From an uncultured Methanoregula sp. (GTDB lineage Archaea; Halobacteriota; Methanomicrobia; Methanomicrobiales; Methanospirillaceae), in the NCBI RefSeq assembly GCF_963678795.1, contig NZ_OY787452.1:806001-870000 (forward strand): DNA of 64,000 nt, written 5' to 3'. The notes beneath the pieces were generated by a model that saw only the letters and a list, made by a program, of their open reading frames with translations, had not been told where the DNA came from and made no database searches. Made by a program: the position numbers and the translations under genes. Positions 16,700 through 25,476 of this stretch are shown here, in pieces (the first letter of the stretch is position 1; each line of letters begins with the position of its first letter).

Positions 16700-17524
16700 C
16701 TACGGTTGCATCTTCCGGCATATAGTTTCCATCAGGGAGTGATGACGGCGGAGGTGATCCAGGAACATCCTGCTGCGCTCATCCGAAGGCAGAGGCTGCC
16801 ATTCAATACCGCAGTCGGTATCCCAGAGGATGAGACCTTCTGCAGGTGCTGGCTGCAGGGACCGTTCCGCTTCAGAAACAAGGAGACGGGAAACCGTGTC
16901 TTCATCTCCCCCGTTCCCAACCGTGAGCAATGCCGTAGCCATGCAGCGGACCTGGTGCCAGAGGAAACTCTCAGCGGTCACTTCGAAAAAGAGAAAGCCA
17001 TCCTCTTCTTTCACGCGGGCTGACAGGATCGTACGATACGGGTTCTTATCCTCGATCCGGGCAAAATTCGAGAAATTATGGGTTCCAGGAAACTGCCCTG
17101 CTGCCCGGTCCATCGCCCCGGTATTTTCCGGCATATCGGAGAAGTAGTAGCGGTACGTACGCGAGCGGGCATCGAACCGGGGGTGGAACTGAGGGGATAC
17201 TTCGGCATACCCGGTGCACCAGCAGTCGGGGGGCAGCTGCGTATTGATAACAGATTTCGCCCTCTCCGGCTCCCGGGTCGTGAACGCTGCCACCTGCCCG
17301 CGGGAATGAACCCCGCGGTCGGTCCGGCCTGCGAACTGGAACCCGGCCTTCCGCCAGTCGTCAAAGAGGCTGAGCCTCCGGCAGGCTTCCACAAACTCTC
17401 CCTCAACAGTCCGTTCGGATGCCTGCATCTGGGAGCCAAAGAACCTGCTGCCAAGGTATGAAACCCGGTAAGCAAGTCTTACCGGAGCTGAACGTGGCGG
17501 GTTATCCTTTTGATCTTCTTCCAT
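16700..17524 (-). CDS. truA: tRNA pseudouridine synthase A
   Basis: Converts uridines in the anticodon arm of tRNA to pseudouridine. The 274-residue protein has the catalytic Asp69 in FAGRTDRGVHSRGQV, LPPDCWCTGY, FHPRFDARSRTYRYYF and the C-terminal SFLWHQVRCMATALL. Its start region overlaps the upstream PHP gene by 46 bases. The next in-frame ATG (Met33) would remove conserved N-terminal sequence, so the overlap seems real. Both genes are on the minus strand and probably co-transcribed. Confidence 0.93.
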   Translation of the reverse strand: MEEDQKDNPPRSAPVRLAYRVSYLGSRFFGSQMQASERTVEGEFVEACRRLSLFDDWRKAGFQFAGRTDRGVHSRGQVAAFTTREPERAKSVINTQLPPDCWCTGYAEVSPQFHPRFDARSRTYRYYFSDMPENTGAMDRAAGQFPGTHNFSNFARIEDKNPYRTILSARVKEEDGFLFFEVTAESFLWHQVRCMATALLTVGNGGDEDTVSRLLVSEAERSLQPAPAEGLILWDTDCGIEWQPLPSDERSRMFLDHLRRHHSLMETICRKMQP

Positions 17525-18156
17525 GTGTTATTGATCGACTGGCGGGTATAGGTGCGCAACGGCGTCTGTTTTCCGCCGCAGGAGACATTTCCGGCCCGGA
17601 TGGCATCGAGGATGGCCGGGACATTCTTTTCGGCCTCGACATAGGTTCGGCCAAATCCGACGAACCGGGCATTGTGGGCATCGCTCCCGCCTACGCAGGG
17701 TTTGCCCAGCCGTTTCGCGATACGGGCTGCTTTCTTGTTCGCAGATCCTACGATGTACCTGCTGTTGAAGGATTCCACGGCATCAACAACAGCCATGCCT
17801 GCATTCTTGCGTCGTGCAACACCGTGGCGCCAGACATGGTAGGGATGGGGAAGGATGAGAAGCGCTCCCATCCTGCGGGCATTCTCGACGGTAGTCACAA
17901 CGTCCAGCCCCGATGGGATCACTTCCGTTACGCCGAGAACGAGGAGGTGCCCCTGCTTGGTCGAGACCTCGATGCCCGGGATAACGAGCACCGTCGAAGG
18001 GATCGTGAGGGCTTTTTTTGCCCCGTCAACGGTATCATGATCGGTTATGGCGATCACGTCCAGCCCCACGTCCTCAGCTCTTTTGAGGATCTCCTCGACG
18101 CTGCTTTCACCGTCTTTGGAATAACTGGTATGTACGTGCAGGTCGCAGATCAGCAT
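17479..18156 (-). CDS. PHP-domain metal-dependent phosphoesterase
   Basis: A 225-residue PHP protein. Metal ligands are evident: HVHTSYSKDG (His7, His9), ITDHDTVDG, IPGIEVS, LPHPYH and GGSDAHN. The family includes nucleoside 3',5'-bisphosphate and RNA exonuclease-like phosphatases; the substrate is unknown. The C-terminus is basic (NNTWKKIKRITRHVQLR). Genes of this type are widespread in methanogens. It overlaps truA and is divergent from the dihydropteroate-synthase-related gene across 41 bp. Confidence 0.9.
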   Translation of the reverse strand: MLICDLHVHTSYSKDGESSVEEILKRAEDVGLDVIAITDHDTVDGAKKALTIPSTVLVIPGIEVSTKQGHLLVLGVTEVIPSGLDVVTTVENARRMGALLILPHPYHVWRHGVARRKNAGMAVVDAVESFNSRYIVGSANKKAARIAKRLGKPCVGGSDAHNARFVGFGRTYVEAEKNVPAILDAIRAGNVSCGGKQTPLRTYTRQSINNTWKKIKRITRHVQLR

Positions 18157-18197
18157 CTGATCATAGTGTTTTTATCTCTCTGATATTAAGGGAACTT

Positions 18198-19610
18198 ATG
18201 CGCATCCTTCTCCCCACCGGTGCTGCAACGGAAGATCTGGTAAAAAAAGCGGCAGCAGATCTTGACGCCCGCGTGGCAGTCACCGGGGAGATCGCATCGT
18301 TTCTGACACCCCACCGGCTCCGTGAGCTCTTAAAGGATGAGCAATTCGATCTGGTACTTGTTCCCGGTATGTGCACTGCATCCTTTGAACAGGTAGAGCG
18401 CGAGAGCGGTGTACCTGTCTGCCGCGGACCCCGCCATGCAGCGGATCTCCCGTTGATCCTGCCCATTCTTGGCTCAATCCATCTCTCCCGGACCATCCCG
18501 GCAGACGACCTCCTCCTGGCAACAAGAGCAGAAGAAGCAATGAGACGCGCAAAACAGTCAGAGAGCGAAGCGCAGGGCGATTTCTCCATCCGGGGAATTA
18601 AAATCGGCGGGAACTCAAGGATGAAAGTTCTTGCCGAGATCATGGATGCGCACCGGCACGAGAGCATCCGTGAGGGAGTCGAGACCTGTTTCTCCGCCGG
18701 AGCGGATATTGTAGACCTGGGATTTGGCTTCGATGCGGATCCCGCGGATGTTGTGAGGGTCTTCTCAGAACTTGGGGGAATCGACCGCCCGCTTGCCGTG
18801 GATACCCAGGATCCGGCATTGATCCGTGCGGCTCTCGTGCGGGCGGATATCGTGCTCAGCCTGCAGGAACAGAACATCCCGATCATCGGGAAGGAAGTGG
18901 CACGCGCCGGCGCTGCAGCAGTTGTCGTTCCGGGCAAGAGCACCTTAAGAGAGAACATCGCCCGTGCAAAGCGGGCAGGTATCCGCTGCATCATCGCCGA
19001 TCCGCTCCTCCGGCCGGCCGGGTCCGGCCTTGTTGCATCCCTAAAAAAATTCAGAAAATCAGGATATCCCCTTTTCTTCGGCGCAGGGAACGTTGTTGAG
19101 CTCCTGGATGCAGATTCTCCCGGCGCCAATGCCCTTCTTGCGGCAATGGCAATGGAACTGGGAGCTGCAGTGATCTTCACCAGCGAGCATTCGGATAAAA
19201 CCCGGGGATCTGTTCGCGAGATGCGGCGGGCAACGGAGATGATGGTACTTGCACGGGACCGCCCGTACCCCAAGGATCTTGGGATCGATCTCCTCATCCT
19301 CAAGGAGAAACGCCGGCGCCGCGAGCCTCCGCTCGACTATGACACGATAGTTACGGCAAAAAAGATGCCCGATGATCTTGAGTACGATCCGAAGGGCAAT
19401 TTCCGGATAGGCATAGAGGGTGAAAATATCGTCGCGGTAATTCACAGGAAGGCTGTATCCGGGAAACGCTGGCAGGATGTCCTGCACACGATCCTCGAAA
19501 AGGGCGATGCCTCCCTGCTCGACCATGCCGGCTATCTCGGCCGGGAACTCTACAAGGCAGAACTTTCAATCCGGTTCGGGCGAAGTTTCGAGCAGGACGG
19601 GGAATTCTGA
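18198..19610 (+). CDS. Dihydropteroate synthase-related protein
   Basis: A 470-residue protein of the archaeal dihydropteroate-synthase-like family, presumed to act in tetrahydromethanopterin biosynthesis or a related pterin step. The central barrel has IVDLGFGFDADPADVVRVF, PLAVDTQDP and VVVPGKS. The N-terminal 130 residues are a separate Rossmann-like domain (MRILLPTGAATEDLVKKAA ... VPGMC). The C-terminus adds about 100 residues beyond true FolP. The start has AAGGGAAC upstream. True dihydropteroate synthase activity has not been assumed. Confidence 0.9.
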   Translation: MRILLPTGAATEDLVKKAAADLDARVAVTGEIASFLTPHRLRELLKDEQFDLVLVPGMCTASFEQVERESGVPVCRGPRHAADLPLILPILGSIHLSRTIPADDLLLATRAEEAMRRAKQSESEAQGDFSIRGIKIGGNSRMKVLAEIMDAHRHESIREGVETCFSAGADIVDLGFGFDADPADVVRVFSELGGIDRPLAVDTQDPALIRAALVRADIVLSLQEQNIPIIGKEVARAGAAAVVVPGKSTLRENIARAKRAGIRCIIADPLLRPAGSGLVASLKKFRKSGYPLFFGAGNVVELLDADSPGANALLAAMAMELGAAVIFTSEHSDKTRGSVREMRRATEMMVLARDRPYPKDLGIDLLILKEKRRRREPPLDYDTIVTAKKMPDDLEYDPKGNFRIGIEGENIVAVIHRKAVSGKRWQDVLHTILEKGDASLLDHAGYLGRELYKAELSIRFGRSFEQDGEF

Positions 19611-19656
19611 TCACCCGTACCAACCTTTTATTTCTCCGGAAAAACACCTGTACAGC

Positions 19657-19938
19657 ATGGCAAAAAAGGCACGAGCATCTCATATACTGGTAAAGACCGA
19701 ACAACAGGCTACCCAGATCATGAAGCGCCTTGCGGACGGCGAAGATTTCGCTGCAGTCGCGAAACGGTTCTCAGGCTGCCCTTCGGGCAAAAATGGTGGC
19801 GACCTTGGCTGGTTCACAAAGGGCCAGATGGTCCCGGAGTTCGAGAAAGTTGCATTCGAAGAAGATGTTGGTAAGGTTGTAGGGCCGATCAAGACCCAGT
19901 TCGGGTACCACGTCATCAAAGTGACGGGAAAAGACTGA
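19657..19938 (+). CDS. Parvulin-type peptidyl-prolyl isomerase
   Basis: A 93-residue stand-alone cytoplasmic parvulin. Family motifs are ASHILVKTEQQA, GEDFAAVAKRFSGCPSGKNGGDLGWF, MVPEFEKVAF and TQFGYHVIKVTG. There is no signal peptide. An AT-rich TTTTATTTC lies about 28 bp before the ATG and a T8 terminator follows, so it is probably monocistronic. The upstream in-frame extension to 19477 lies in the previous gene and is ignored. Confidence 0.94.
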   Translation: MAKKARASHILVKTEQQATQIMKRLADGEDFAAVAKRFSGCPSGKNGGDLGWFTKGQMVPEFEKVAFEEDVGKVVGPIKTQFGYHVIKVTGKD

Positions 19939-19961
19939 TCGTATTCCCGCCAGTCCCGGCA

Positions 19962-19969
19962 TTTTTTTT
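19962..19969 (+). terminator. T8 terminator after the parvulin gene
   Basis: Eight T residues preceded by a GC-rich stretch (GTCCCGGCA) 24 bases after the stop codon. The remaining 19970-20328 contains no gene that I can support. Confidence 0.55.
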
Positions 19970-20328
19970 ATCATCGGTAACCCGATTTTTTCCTGCACCG
20001 GTCTGCATCCGGATGCGAACGGTTGTACAGTATCCTTCCCGGTCATGAAACGCTCTGCCGGGTATCCGCGACAGATGGCCGGATACCACCTCCATTTCAT
20101 CCGAAGAATCCGGAAAAGGGGAGTTATCTCTTTAATTTCACGAGCCCGTCGGGTCCGATCACCGGGCGTAACCTTCTCCCGTCTCCAGTAGCAACGGTTT
20201 CCAACCACACCCCCGATTCAGAGGTCGATCTATTCCTGGACATGAGCGCCGATCCCGCGAAAGTCGAACAACCGCGGGAACCGGGCAGTGCCCGAACGAG
20301 GTTTTTTTTGAGACCAGCACCAAATGAT

Positions 20329-20337
20329 CATTATACA
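20329..20337 (+). promoter_or_regulatory. TATA box for the JAMM-ribL pair
   Basis: CATTATACA lies about 32 bp upstream of the ATG at 20365, supporting that start over the longer open frame from 20023. Confidence 0.45.
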
Positions 20338-20364
20338 GCGCCAACTGCTGCACGGAACAGGGCC

Positions 20365-20736
20365 ATGAAAATTCGCGGTATCAGGCAGGACCTCCTTTCA
20401 CTTCTGCTGGAGATGGGGCGCGACAGTCACCCGAACGAGTTTGTCGGAGTGCTCCGGGAACGGGAAGGCATCCTTGACGAGATCGACCTGCTTCCCGGGA
20501 CGGTCGGCCGGGAGGATTCGGCTTCCCTTTTGTATGATATGATGCCGCTCGATACCCATGTTGCCGGCAGTGCCCACAGCCACCCCAACGGGGTGCTTCG
20601 TCCATCCCTTGCAGATGTGAATTTTTTTCCCCGCACCGGCCGTTACCACCTGATCATCGGCTACCCGTACGAGAAGGGCAACTGGAAATGTTTCACTGCC
20701 AATGGTGAACCGTTCGATCTGGAGGTGATCGCATGA
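20365..20736 (+). CDS. JAB1/MPN/Mov34 (JAMM) metalloprotease domain protein
   Basis: A 123-residue protein with the complete JAMM zinc site: Glu25 (HPNEFVGVL) and His-x-His-x10-Asp in HSHPNGVLRPSLAD. Archaeal single-domain JAMM proteins include desampylases that remove ubiquitin-like SAMP from targets; others act on small substrates. Which applies here is not determined. The open frame continues upstream to 20023 but that part is low-complexity and lies before the TATA box. It overlaps ribL by four bases. Confidence 0.88.
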   Translation: MKIRGIRQDLLSLLLEMGRDSHPNEFVGVLREREGILDEIDLLPGTVGREDSASLLYDMMPLDTHVAGSAHSHPNGVLRPSLADVNFFPRTGRYHLIIGYPYEKGNWKCFTANGEPFDLEVIA

Positions 20737-21167
20737 CCGCCCGTCGTATCGTTGCCACCGGAACGTTCGACATCCTCCACCCGGGACACATCTACTACCT
20801 GGAAGAGTCAAAAAAACTCGGGGATGAACTCTTCGTGATTGTTGCCCGGGACACAAATGTCAGGCACAAGCCCCACCCGATCATCCCGGAGGAGCAGCGA
20901 CTCCGGATGGTCGCTGCATTAAAACCCATTGATCATGCAGTGCTCGGGGATATGACTGACATGTTCCGGCCAATCGTTGAGATTTGCCCGGAGATCATCA
21001 CTATCGGGTTCAACCAGATGTTCAGCGAAGCAAACCTTGAGGAGCAGCTCCGGGCCCGCAACCTCACTCCCCGCGTTGTCCGTATCGGGAAATGTCCCGA
21101 CGGGGACCTGTGCAGCTCGCGACGGGTCGTCCAGCGCATTCTCGACAAGCGGTGCGGCGACAGGTAA
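20733..21167 (+). CDS. ribL: Archaeal FAD synthetase (RibL-type cytidylyl/adenylyltransferase)
   Basis: Adenylates FMN to FAD. The 144-residue nucleotidyltransferase has the HxGH-type motif GTFDILHPGH (His16, His19), a lysine-rich RHKPHP segment, PEEQRLRMVAALKPID, and a C-terminal SSRRVVQRI in place of the usual ISSTxIR. Length and Cys residues in the C-terminal part (GKCPDGDLCSS) resemble Methanocaldococcus RibL. Glycerol-3-phosphate cytidylyltransferase-like activity is the alternative. It overlaps the JAMM gene by four bases. Confidence 0.85.
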   Translation: MTARRIVATGTFDILHPGHIYYLEESKKLGDELFVIVARDTNVRHKPHPIIPEEQRLRMVAALKPIDHAVLGDMTDMFRPIVEICPEIITIGFNQMFSEANLEEQLRARNLTPRVVRIGKCPDGDLCSSRRVVQRILDKRCGDR

Positions 21168-21237
21168 GGCCCGGGGCTCTGCATTGCAGAAGAGCAGCGG
21201 GAACGTTGATGCGAGTCTCCGCAGGAAGTGCAGGCAC

Positions 21238-21399
21238 ATGGATATGGTGCGCCCTTCGATGGATGCCGCCTTCATGGACGTCTTTGCAACAGTAAAAAAT
21301 GTGGGATGGCAACTTGCCACGATCCCATGCAAAAACCTTGAGTATGGAAAAGTCGTGCATTCTGACATCCACTCGATAGGTCTTGTCCTGATCGAGTGA
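21238..21399 (+). CDS. Small conserved-looking protein, 53 aa
   Basis: The short frame MDMVRPSMDAAFMDVFATVK ... HSDIHSIGLVLIE has a plausible ribosome site (AGGAAGTG, about 7 bases upstream) and normal codon use. It ends four bases before the convergent antiporter gene. The segment is alternating hydrophobic and looks like a folded small protein rather than a shadow. Family unknown; confidence is moderate because of the size. Confidence 0.5.
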   Translation: MDMVRPSMDAAFMDVFATVKNVGWQLATIPCKNLEYGKVVHSDIHSIGLVLIE

Positions 21400-21402
21400 T
21401 GG

Positions 21403-22545
21403 TCAGCGCCCGGAATGCACGCGCCGTGAGGGTCCGCCCCGCCGCCCCATATAGGTGATACCCTTCCGGACGATAGTGCTGTATTTTGCCGCAAAGGAAC
21501 CGATGATCGAGGTTACGATCACCATAACCGCGATGGTGGTTCCCACAAGCGGCGTACCATAGAGGACCGCAAGAGCGATCGAGAACTCACCCCTGCCAAT
21601 CGTATTTGCCCAGATCTCCAGGCCGGACATGGCCGAGCCGTGAATAAACAATCCCGTAAGTACGCCGGATATCAGCTTGCTCACGACAGCAAGAATGGAG
21701 ATTATCGCAATCACAAACCAGTTCACCCCTCCTGAAAAGTCGATAGTGACACCGAAGAATACGAAGAACACAACAAGGAAAACATCTTTGAAGGGACGGG
21801 CGTGCTGTTCAAATGCATCCGGATCCGTGGTTGCAAAGGCAACCCCGAGAGCTATCACCATCATCGTCTCCGGCACACCCAGGAACATCGAAAAAGATGC
21901 GGTGATCAGGACCGCGGCAAAAGTGAAGATGATTGGCAGTTCGTCATCCCGGTCAAGGATGGAGACCAGGAACTCCTTGCCATAATGGGCGAGCGCATAG
22001 AGCACGCCAAGAACGCAGAGGATCTTCACGAAGAAGAGAAGGAGATTCTGGTCACCTGCAGAGATGAGGGCAAGGACGATTATCAGGATCAGGTCCTCAA
22101 AGACCATCAGCCAGATGACGGTTTCCGATTCACGGAGCATCAGCTTCCGGTTCTCGATGAGGGACGTAACCGCCATTGCGGTGCTCGAGATGTAGAACGC
22201 TGATGCAACGATGAGGGATTCGGTGAGCGAGAAGCCGAGCAGGTACGCGGCGGCAAAGCCGATGATCATGTTGACATTGAGATCGATTACGCCGCTTGTG
22301 AGGACCGCAGAACGGTTTGCTGCTATCCGTTCCGGCTTGATCCCAAGGCCCATGAAGAAGAGCAAAAAGAGCAGTCCCATCTCTGAGAAGAACCTGCTGA
22401 TCTCATCGGCCTGGACCAACCCGAGCCCGGCTTTTCCCAGGATTACTCCTGCAAGGATGTAGAAGGGAATGGCCGGCAGGGACAGGTATTTTGTCACGAG
22501 CGCCAGGAGCAGGCAGAGAAAAAGCGCGAGTACGATCCCTTCCAT
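21403..22545 (-). CDS. CPA2-family K+(Na+)/H+ antiporter, KhtU-like
   Basis: A 380-residue transporter with about 12 hydrophobic segments from LALFLCLLLALVTKYLSLP to AVMVIVTSIIGSFAAKY. Typical CPA2 features are IPFYILAGVILGKAGLGL, MGLLFLLFFMGLGIKP, SAFYISSTAMAV and the GRGEFSIALAV segment near the C-terminus. It has no fused TrkA domain; that function is supplied by the upstream gene, whose TGA overlaps this ATG by one base. The pair matches the KhtT/KhtU K+ efflux arrangement of Bacillus. Ion selectivity is inferred. Confidence 0.88.
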   Translation of the reverse strand: MEGIVLALFLCLLLALVTKYLSLPAIPFYILAGVILGKAGLGLVQADEISRFFSEMGLLFLLFFMGLGIKPERIAANRSAVLTSGVIDLNVNMIIGFAAAYLLGFSLTESLIVASAFYISSTAMAVTSLIENRKLMLRESETVIWLMVFEDLILIIVLALISAGDQNLLLFFVKILCVLGVLYALAHYGKEFLVSILDRDDELPIIFTFAAVLITASFSMFLGVPETMMVIALGVAFATTDPDAFEQHARPFKDVFLVVFFVFFGVTIDFSGGVNWFVIAIISILAVVSKLISGVLTGLFIHGSAMSGLEIWANTIGRGEFSIALAVLYGTPLVGTTIAVMVIVTSIIGSFAAKYSTIVRKGITYMGRRGGPSRRVHSGR

Positions 22546-23030
22546 CAATCCACCATAATTTCGCGCTCGAATTGTTTTATCTGGTCGCTCTCGCCAATGA
22601 CCAGCGCCGCGTCCCCGGTCTCAAAGATGAATGAGGGGGGAGGGTTGATAATATTCTTATCCTCACGGCAGACCGCGATTACAGTTGCCCCGGTCTTGGC
22701 CCGGATCTGGAGGTCTTCGATTGTCTTACCGACAGCGGATTTGGGAATATAGAACGTGTGGATGGTAACCCGCAGGTCGGCAAGCGCCGAAAAGGCAATC
22801 TCCACGCTCTCCTGGTCTGCCTCGATAATCGCCCCGGTCAGGATATTGCCAAGCCTCCTTGCCTCGACCGGAGTCATCTCCGCGGCACTCGGGGTGTGGC
22901 ACCCTTTCTGGAGCGTATACATCTGGATTATGCCGGTCTTGGTGAAGAAGATCGCGACGGTATCACCCTTGTCGGTCTCAAATTCGTATTTTGTTCCAAC
23001 ACCGGGAAGATTGAGGGAGCGCAGAGCCAT
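22545..23030 (-). CDS. KhtT-like regulatory subunit with RCK_C (TrkA-C) domain
   Basis: A 161-residue soluble protein. The N-terminal half (LNLPGVGTKYEFETDKGDTVAIFF) matches KhtT/YhaT proteins. The C-terminal RCK_C domain (FYIPKSAVGKTIEDLQIRAKTGATVIAVCREDKNIINPPP ... DAALVIGESDQIKQFE, quoted as parts) binds ligand to gate the antiporter. The start at 23030 is chosen; ATG 23039 is also possible. A minus-strand TATA-like stretch at 23051-23063 is close enough for a leaderless transcript. The 23040-23470 interval otherwise holds no gene that I can support. Confidence 0.87.
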   Translation of the reverse strand: MALRSLNLPGVGTKYEFETDKGDTVAIFFTKTGIIQMYTLQKGCHTPSAAEMTPVEARRLGNILTGAIIEADQESVEIAFSALADLRVTIHTFYIPKSAVGKTIEDLQIRAKTGATVIAVCREDKNIINPPPSFIFETGDAALVIGESDQIKQFEREIMVD

Positions 23031-23050
23031 AGAAGACATTAGAACAACGG

Positions 23051-23063
23051 CGTAAAAATATAT
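23051..23063 (-). promoter_or_regulatory. TATA box of the khtT-khtU pair
   Basis: On the minus strand, TAATATATTTTTA precedes the start codon of the regulatory subunit by roughly 20-30 bases. Confidence 0.45.
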
Positions 23064-23479
23064 TATGATTGTGAGAGATGATGCACTGCTTGTATAGGCA
23101 TCAAAAAAAAGAAAAGGGGGTTTTTGGGTCTTGAGAGGTCGGGAGGAACGATGCACAATCGGAACGGGCATCTGACTTTTTGGGGGGTTGAATCGCCCTC
23201 CCCACGTACTTTGTTGAAACAGGAATGGTTTAAACCCGGAACCGGGCGGGGTGAAAGTGTTTTTAATACGGTGTCCCGAACAAGTGTTCATTTCCTGAAT
23301 AGTACCGGGAAAGTCTCGGATGAGGCGGATTTTACCGGTCACTAATGACAACGGGAAGACGCATTTTTTCAGATTCAGAAATGCAGCCGTGTATAGATCC
23401 TTTTTTGAGATTTCAGAACGATCATTACTCTAAGAACCGCGACAGCGTTTTCGCGTTTTGATCTGCTTTACCACAGGAG

Positions 23480-24367
23480 TTGAATATCATCGCTGAAATT
23501 CCCAAAGAAGAATATATTCTGAAATGTACTTCGGCCTGTGCCGGGTGCAGCGACTCGCTCGCTCTCCGGTACGTTCTGAAGGCTGCCGGATCCGATACGG
23601 TTCTCGTTGTTCCTGCATGTTGCACCAGTGTTATCCAGGGGATATACCCGAACACTGCATTCAATGTGCCGGTATACAACATCGCCTTTGGCGCAGCAGC
23701 CGCCTGTGCATCCGGCATGAGCAATGCATTCCGCGCAGCCGCAAAAAAGACGAACGTAATCGTCTACGCAGGGGATGGCGGGACACTCGATATCGGTATC
23801 CAGGCAATGTCCGGGGCATTCGAACGGGGCACGGATTTCCTTTACATCTGTTACGACAACGAAGCGTACGGCAACACCGGTATGCAGCGTTCCAGCGGGA
23901 CGCCGCTCGGTGCAAAAACCACAACCACTCCTGCCGGTAAAACCGACCCAAAGAAAGATATCGACGCGATCATCGCCGCCCACAATCCCCCTTACCAGGC
24001 AACAGCATGTGCTGCATACCCGCAGGATATTTTTAAGAAAGTCCAGAAGGCACTCACATTCCGGGGACCTACGTTCATCCACATCCTTGCTCCCTGCCCG
24101 CCGGGCTGGCGCTATTCAACTGAGAAGAGTGTCGAGATGGGCAAGCTGGCGGTTAAATCCGGCATGTGGGTACTCTGGGAGCGGGAGTACGGGAAGCTCA
24201 CCATCAACCCCCCGTCAAAAGCTGCGATGAGAAAACCCCTGCCGCTCGAAGAGTATCTGGCCCCCCAGGGCCGGTTCAAGGGAATCGATCCCAAGACCGT
24301 CGATATCCTGAAACAACGTATCACACAAAATCTCACAAAACTCGCGGCCGAGGAGGCAGCGCCATGA
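23480..24367 (+). CDS. porB: Pyruvate:ferredoxin oxidoreductase subunit beta
   Basis: The TPP-binding subunit of pyruvate synthase, interconverting acetyl-CoA plus CO2 with pyruvate. The 295-residue protein has the CAGC motif (CTSACAGCSDSLALRYV), the TPP/Mg motif YAGDGGTLDIGIQ with YDNEAYGNTG, and APCPPGW with another cluster Cys. The start is unusual: the only standard codon is TTG at 23480, directly after GGAG, and an in-frame stop lies at 23459. Genes follow in the order beta-alpha-gamma-delta. It overlaps porA by four bases. Confidence 0.95.
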   Translation: MNIIAEIPKEEYILKCTSACAGCSDSLALRYVLKAAGSDTVLVVPACCTSVIQGIYPNTAFNVPVYNIAFGAAAACASGMSNAFRAAAKKTNVIVYAGDGGTLDIGIQAMSGAFERGTDFLYICYDNEAYGNTGMQRSSGTPLGAKTTTTPAGKTDPKKDIDAIIAAHNPPYQATACAAYPQDIFKKVQKALTFRGPTFIHILAPCPPGWRYSTEKSVEMGKLAVKSGMWVLWEREYGKLTINPPSKAAMRKPLPLEEYLAPQGRFKGIDPKTVDILKQRITQNLTKLAAEEAAP

Positions 24368-25476
24368 AGAAGATCGCAACGGGCAACAAGGCAGTTGCTG
24401 AAGCGGTAAAACAGGCAGGGCCGGCGGTAGTTGCCGCATACCCGATTACACCCCAGACCGAGATCGTGGAGCAGATTGCCGAATTCGTTTCAAGCGGCGA
24501 ACTGAAAAGCAGGTACATCGCGGTCGAGAGCGAGCACTCGGCAATGGCTGCCTGTATCGGGGCCAGCATTACCGGTGTCCGCACGTTCACCGCAACGAGC
24601 TCCCACGGGCTTCTCTACATGCACGAGATGACCAACTGGGCGGCGGGGGCACGGCTTCCCATCGTCATGGCAAATGTCAACCGGTCCCTGGGACCCGGCT
24701 GGAATATCTGGGCTGAACATACCGATGCCCTGCAGGAGCGCGATACCGGCTGGCTCCAGGTCTATGTCAGCTCCGTGCAGGAAGCCTACGATACTACCAT
24801 TATGGCATTCCGGATCGCCGAGAACAATGAAGTGCTCCTGCCGGTGATGATAAATCTCGACGGGTTCACCCTCTCCCACATTATGCAACCGCTTGAGACC
24901 GTAGAACCGGGCGATTTCATCCCACCCTTACACCTTGCCCACGCAATTGATGTCACAAAACCGGCAGGATACGGGGGTCTCACTGGACCGGACCAGCAGT
25001 TCCGGTTCCGGTGGGACATCGAACGCTCGATGCGGGACTCCGTGAAGGTTATCGAAGCAACCGAAAAAGAATTCGGCAGCCGGTTTGGCAGGAAGTACGG
25101 GTTCACCGAGGATTACTGCTGCGAAGATGCCGACGTTATCGTTGTCGCGATGGGCACGCTGGGGAAGGAAGCCGAGGTTGCGGTTGATCTTCTCCGTAAA
25201 GAGGGCATCAAAGCCGGCTCCATGCGCCTGCGCTGGTTCCGGCCGTTCCCGAAACTCAATCTTAAGGGAAAAGAGGTTGTCGTGATCGACCGGGATTACT
25301 CGTTTGGCCGCGGGGGAATTCTCGCAACGGAGATCATGGCGCAGATAAAAGGTGAGATCTTCAGCGTTATCGCCGGTATTGGCGGGCAGGAAGTCACGTA
25401 CGACGACATCGCGGACTTTGTCCGGAACCGTCGTATGGGTGAAGAGTTCTGGTTCGGGGTGAGTAACCGTGTTTGA
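24364..25476 (+). CDS. porA: Pyruvate:ferredoxin oxidoreductase subunit alpha
   Basis: A 370-residue alpha subunit. The pyrimidine-binding domain has AAYPITPQTEIVEQIAEF, ESEHSAMAACIGAS, TATSSHGLLYMHE and NVNRSLGPGWNIW; the C-terminal transketolase-like domain has MRLRWFRPFP and DRDYSFGRGG. The start ATG at 24364 overlaps the porB stop; the open frame continues upstream into porB and is not used. The RSLGPGWNIWAEHTD segment is typical of PorA rather than VorA or KorA. Confidence 0.96.
   Translation: MKKIATGNKAVAEAVKQAGPAVVAAYPITPQTEIVEQIAEFVSSGELKSRYIAVESEHSAMAACIGASITGVRTFTATSSHGLLYMHEMTNWAAGARLPIVMANVNRSLGPGWNIWAEHTDALQERDTGWLQVYVSSVQEAYDTTIMAFRIAENNEVLLPVMINLDGFTLSHIMQPLETVEPGDFIPPLHLAHAIDVTKPAGYGGLTGPDQQFRFRWDIERSMRDSVKVIEATEKEFGSRFGRKYGFTEDYCCEDADVIVVAMGTLGKEAEVAVDLLRKEGIKAGSMRLRWFRPFPKLNLKGKEVVVIDRDYSFGRGGILATEIMAQIKGEIFSVIAGIGGQEVTYDDIADFVRNRRMGEEFWFGVSNRV

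Noticed and set aside
18161..19303. 380-codon minus-strand frame opposite the dihydropteroate-synthase-like gene
   Set aside because: Ser/Arg-rich translation typical of antisense reading, over a gene with clear homology.
20023..20364. N-terminal extension of the JAMM protein
   Set aside because: The extension is not protein-like and lies upstream of a TATA box matched to ATG 20365.
23040..23470. Possible structured RNA (GGGGGGTTGAATCGCCCTCC hairpin) upstream of porB
   Set aside because: Only short isolated stems are visible; there is no consensus riboswitch core and no covariance data. A long por leader is possible but not supportable.
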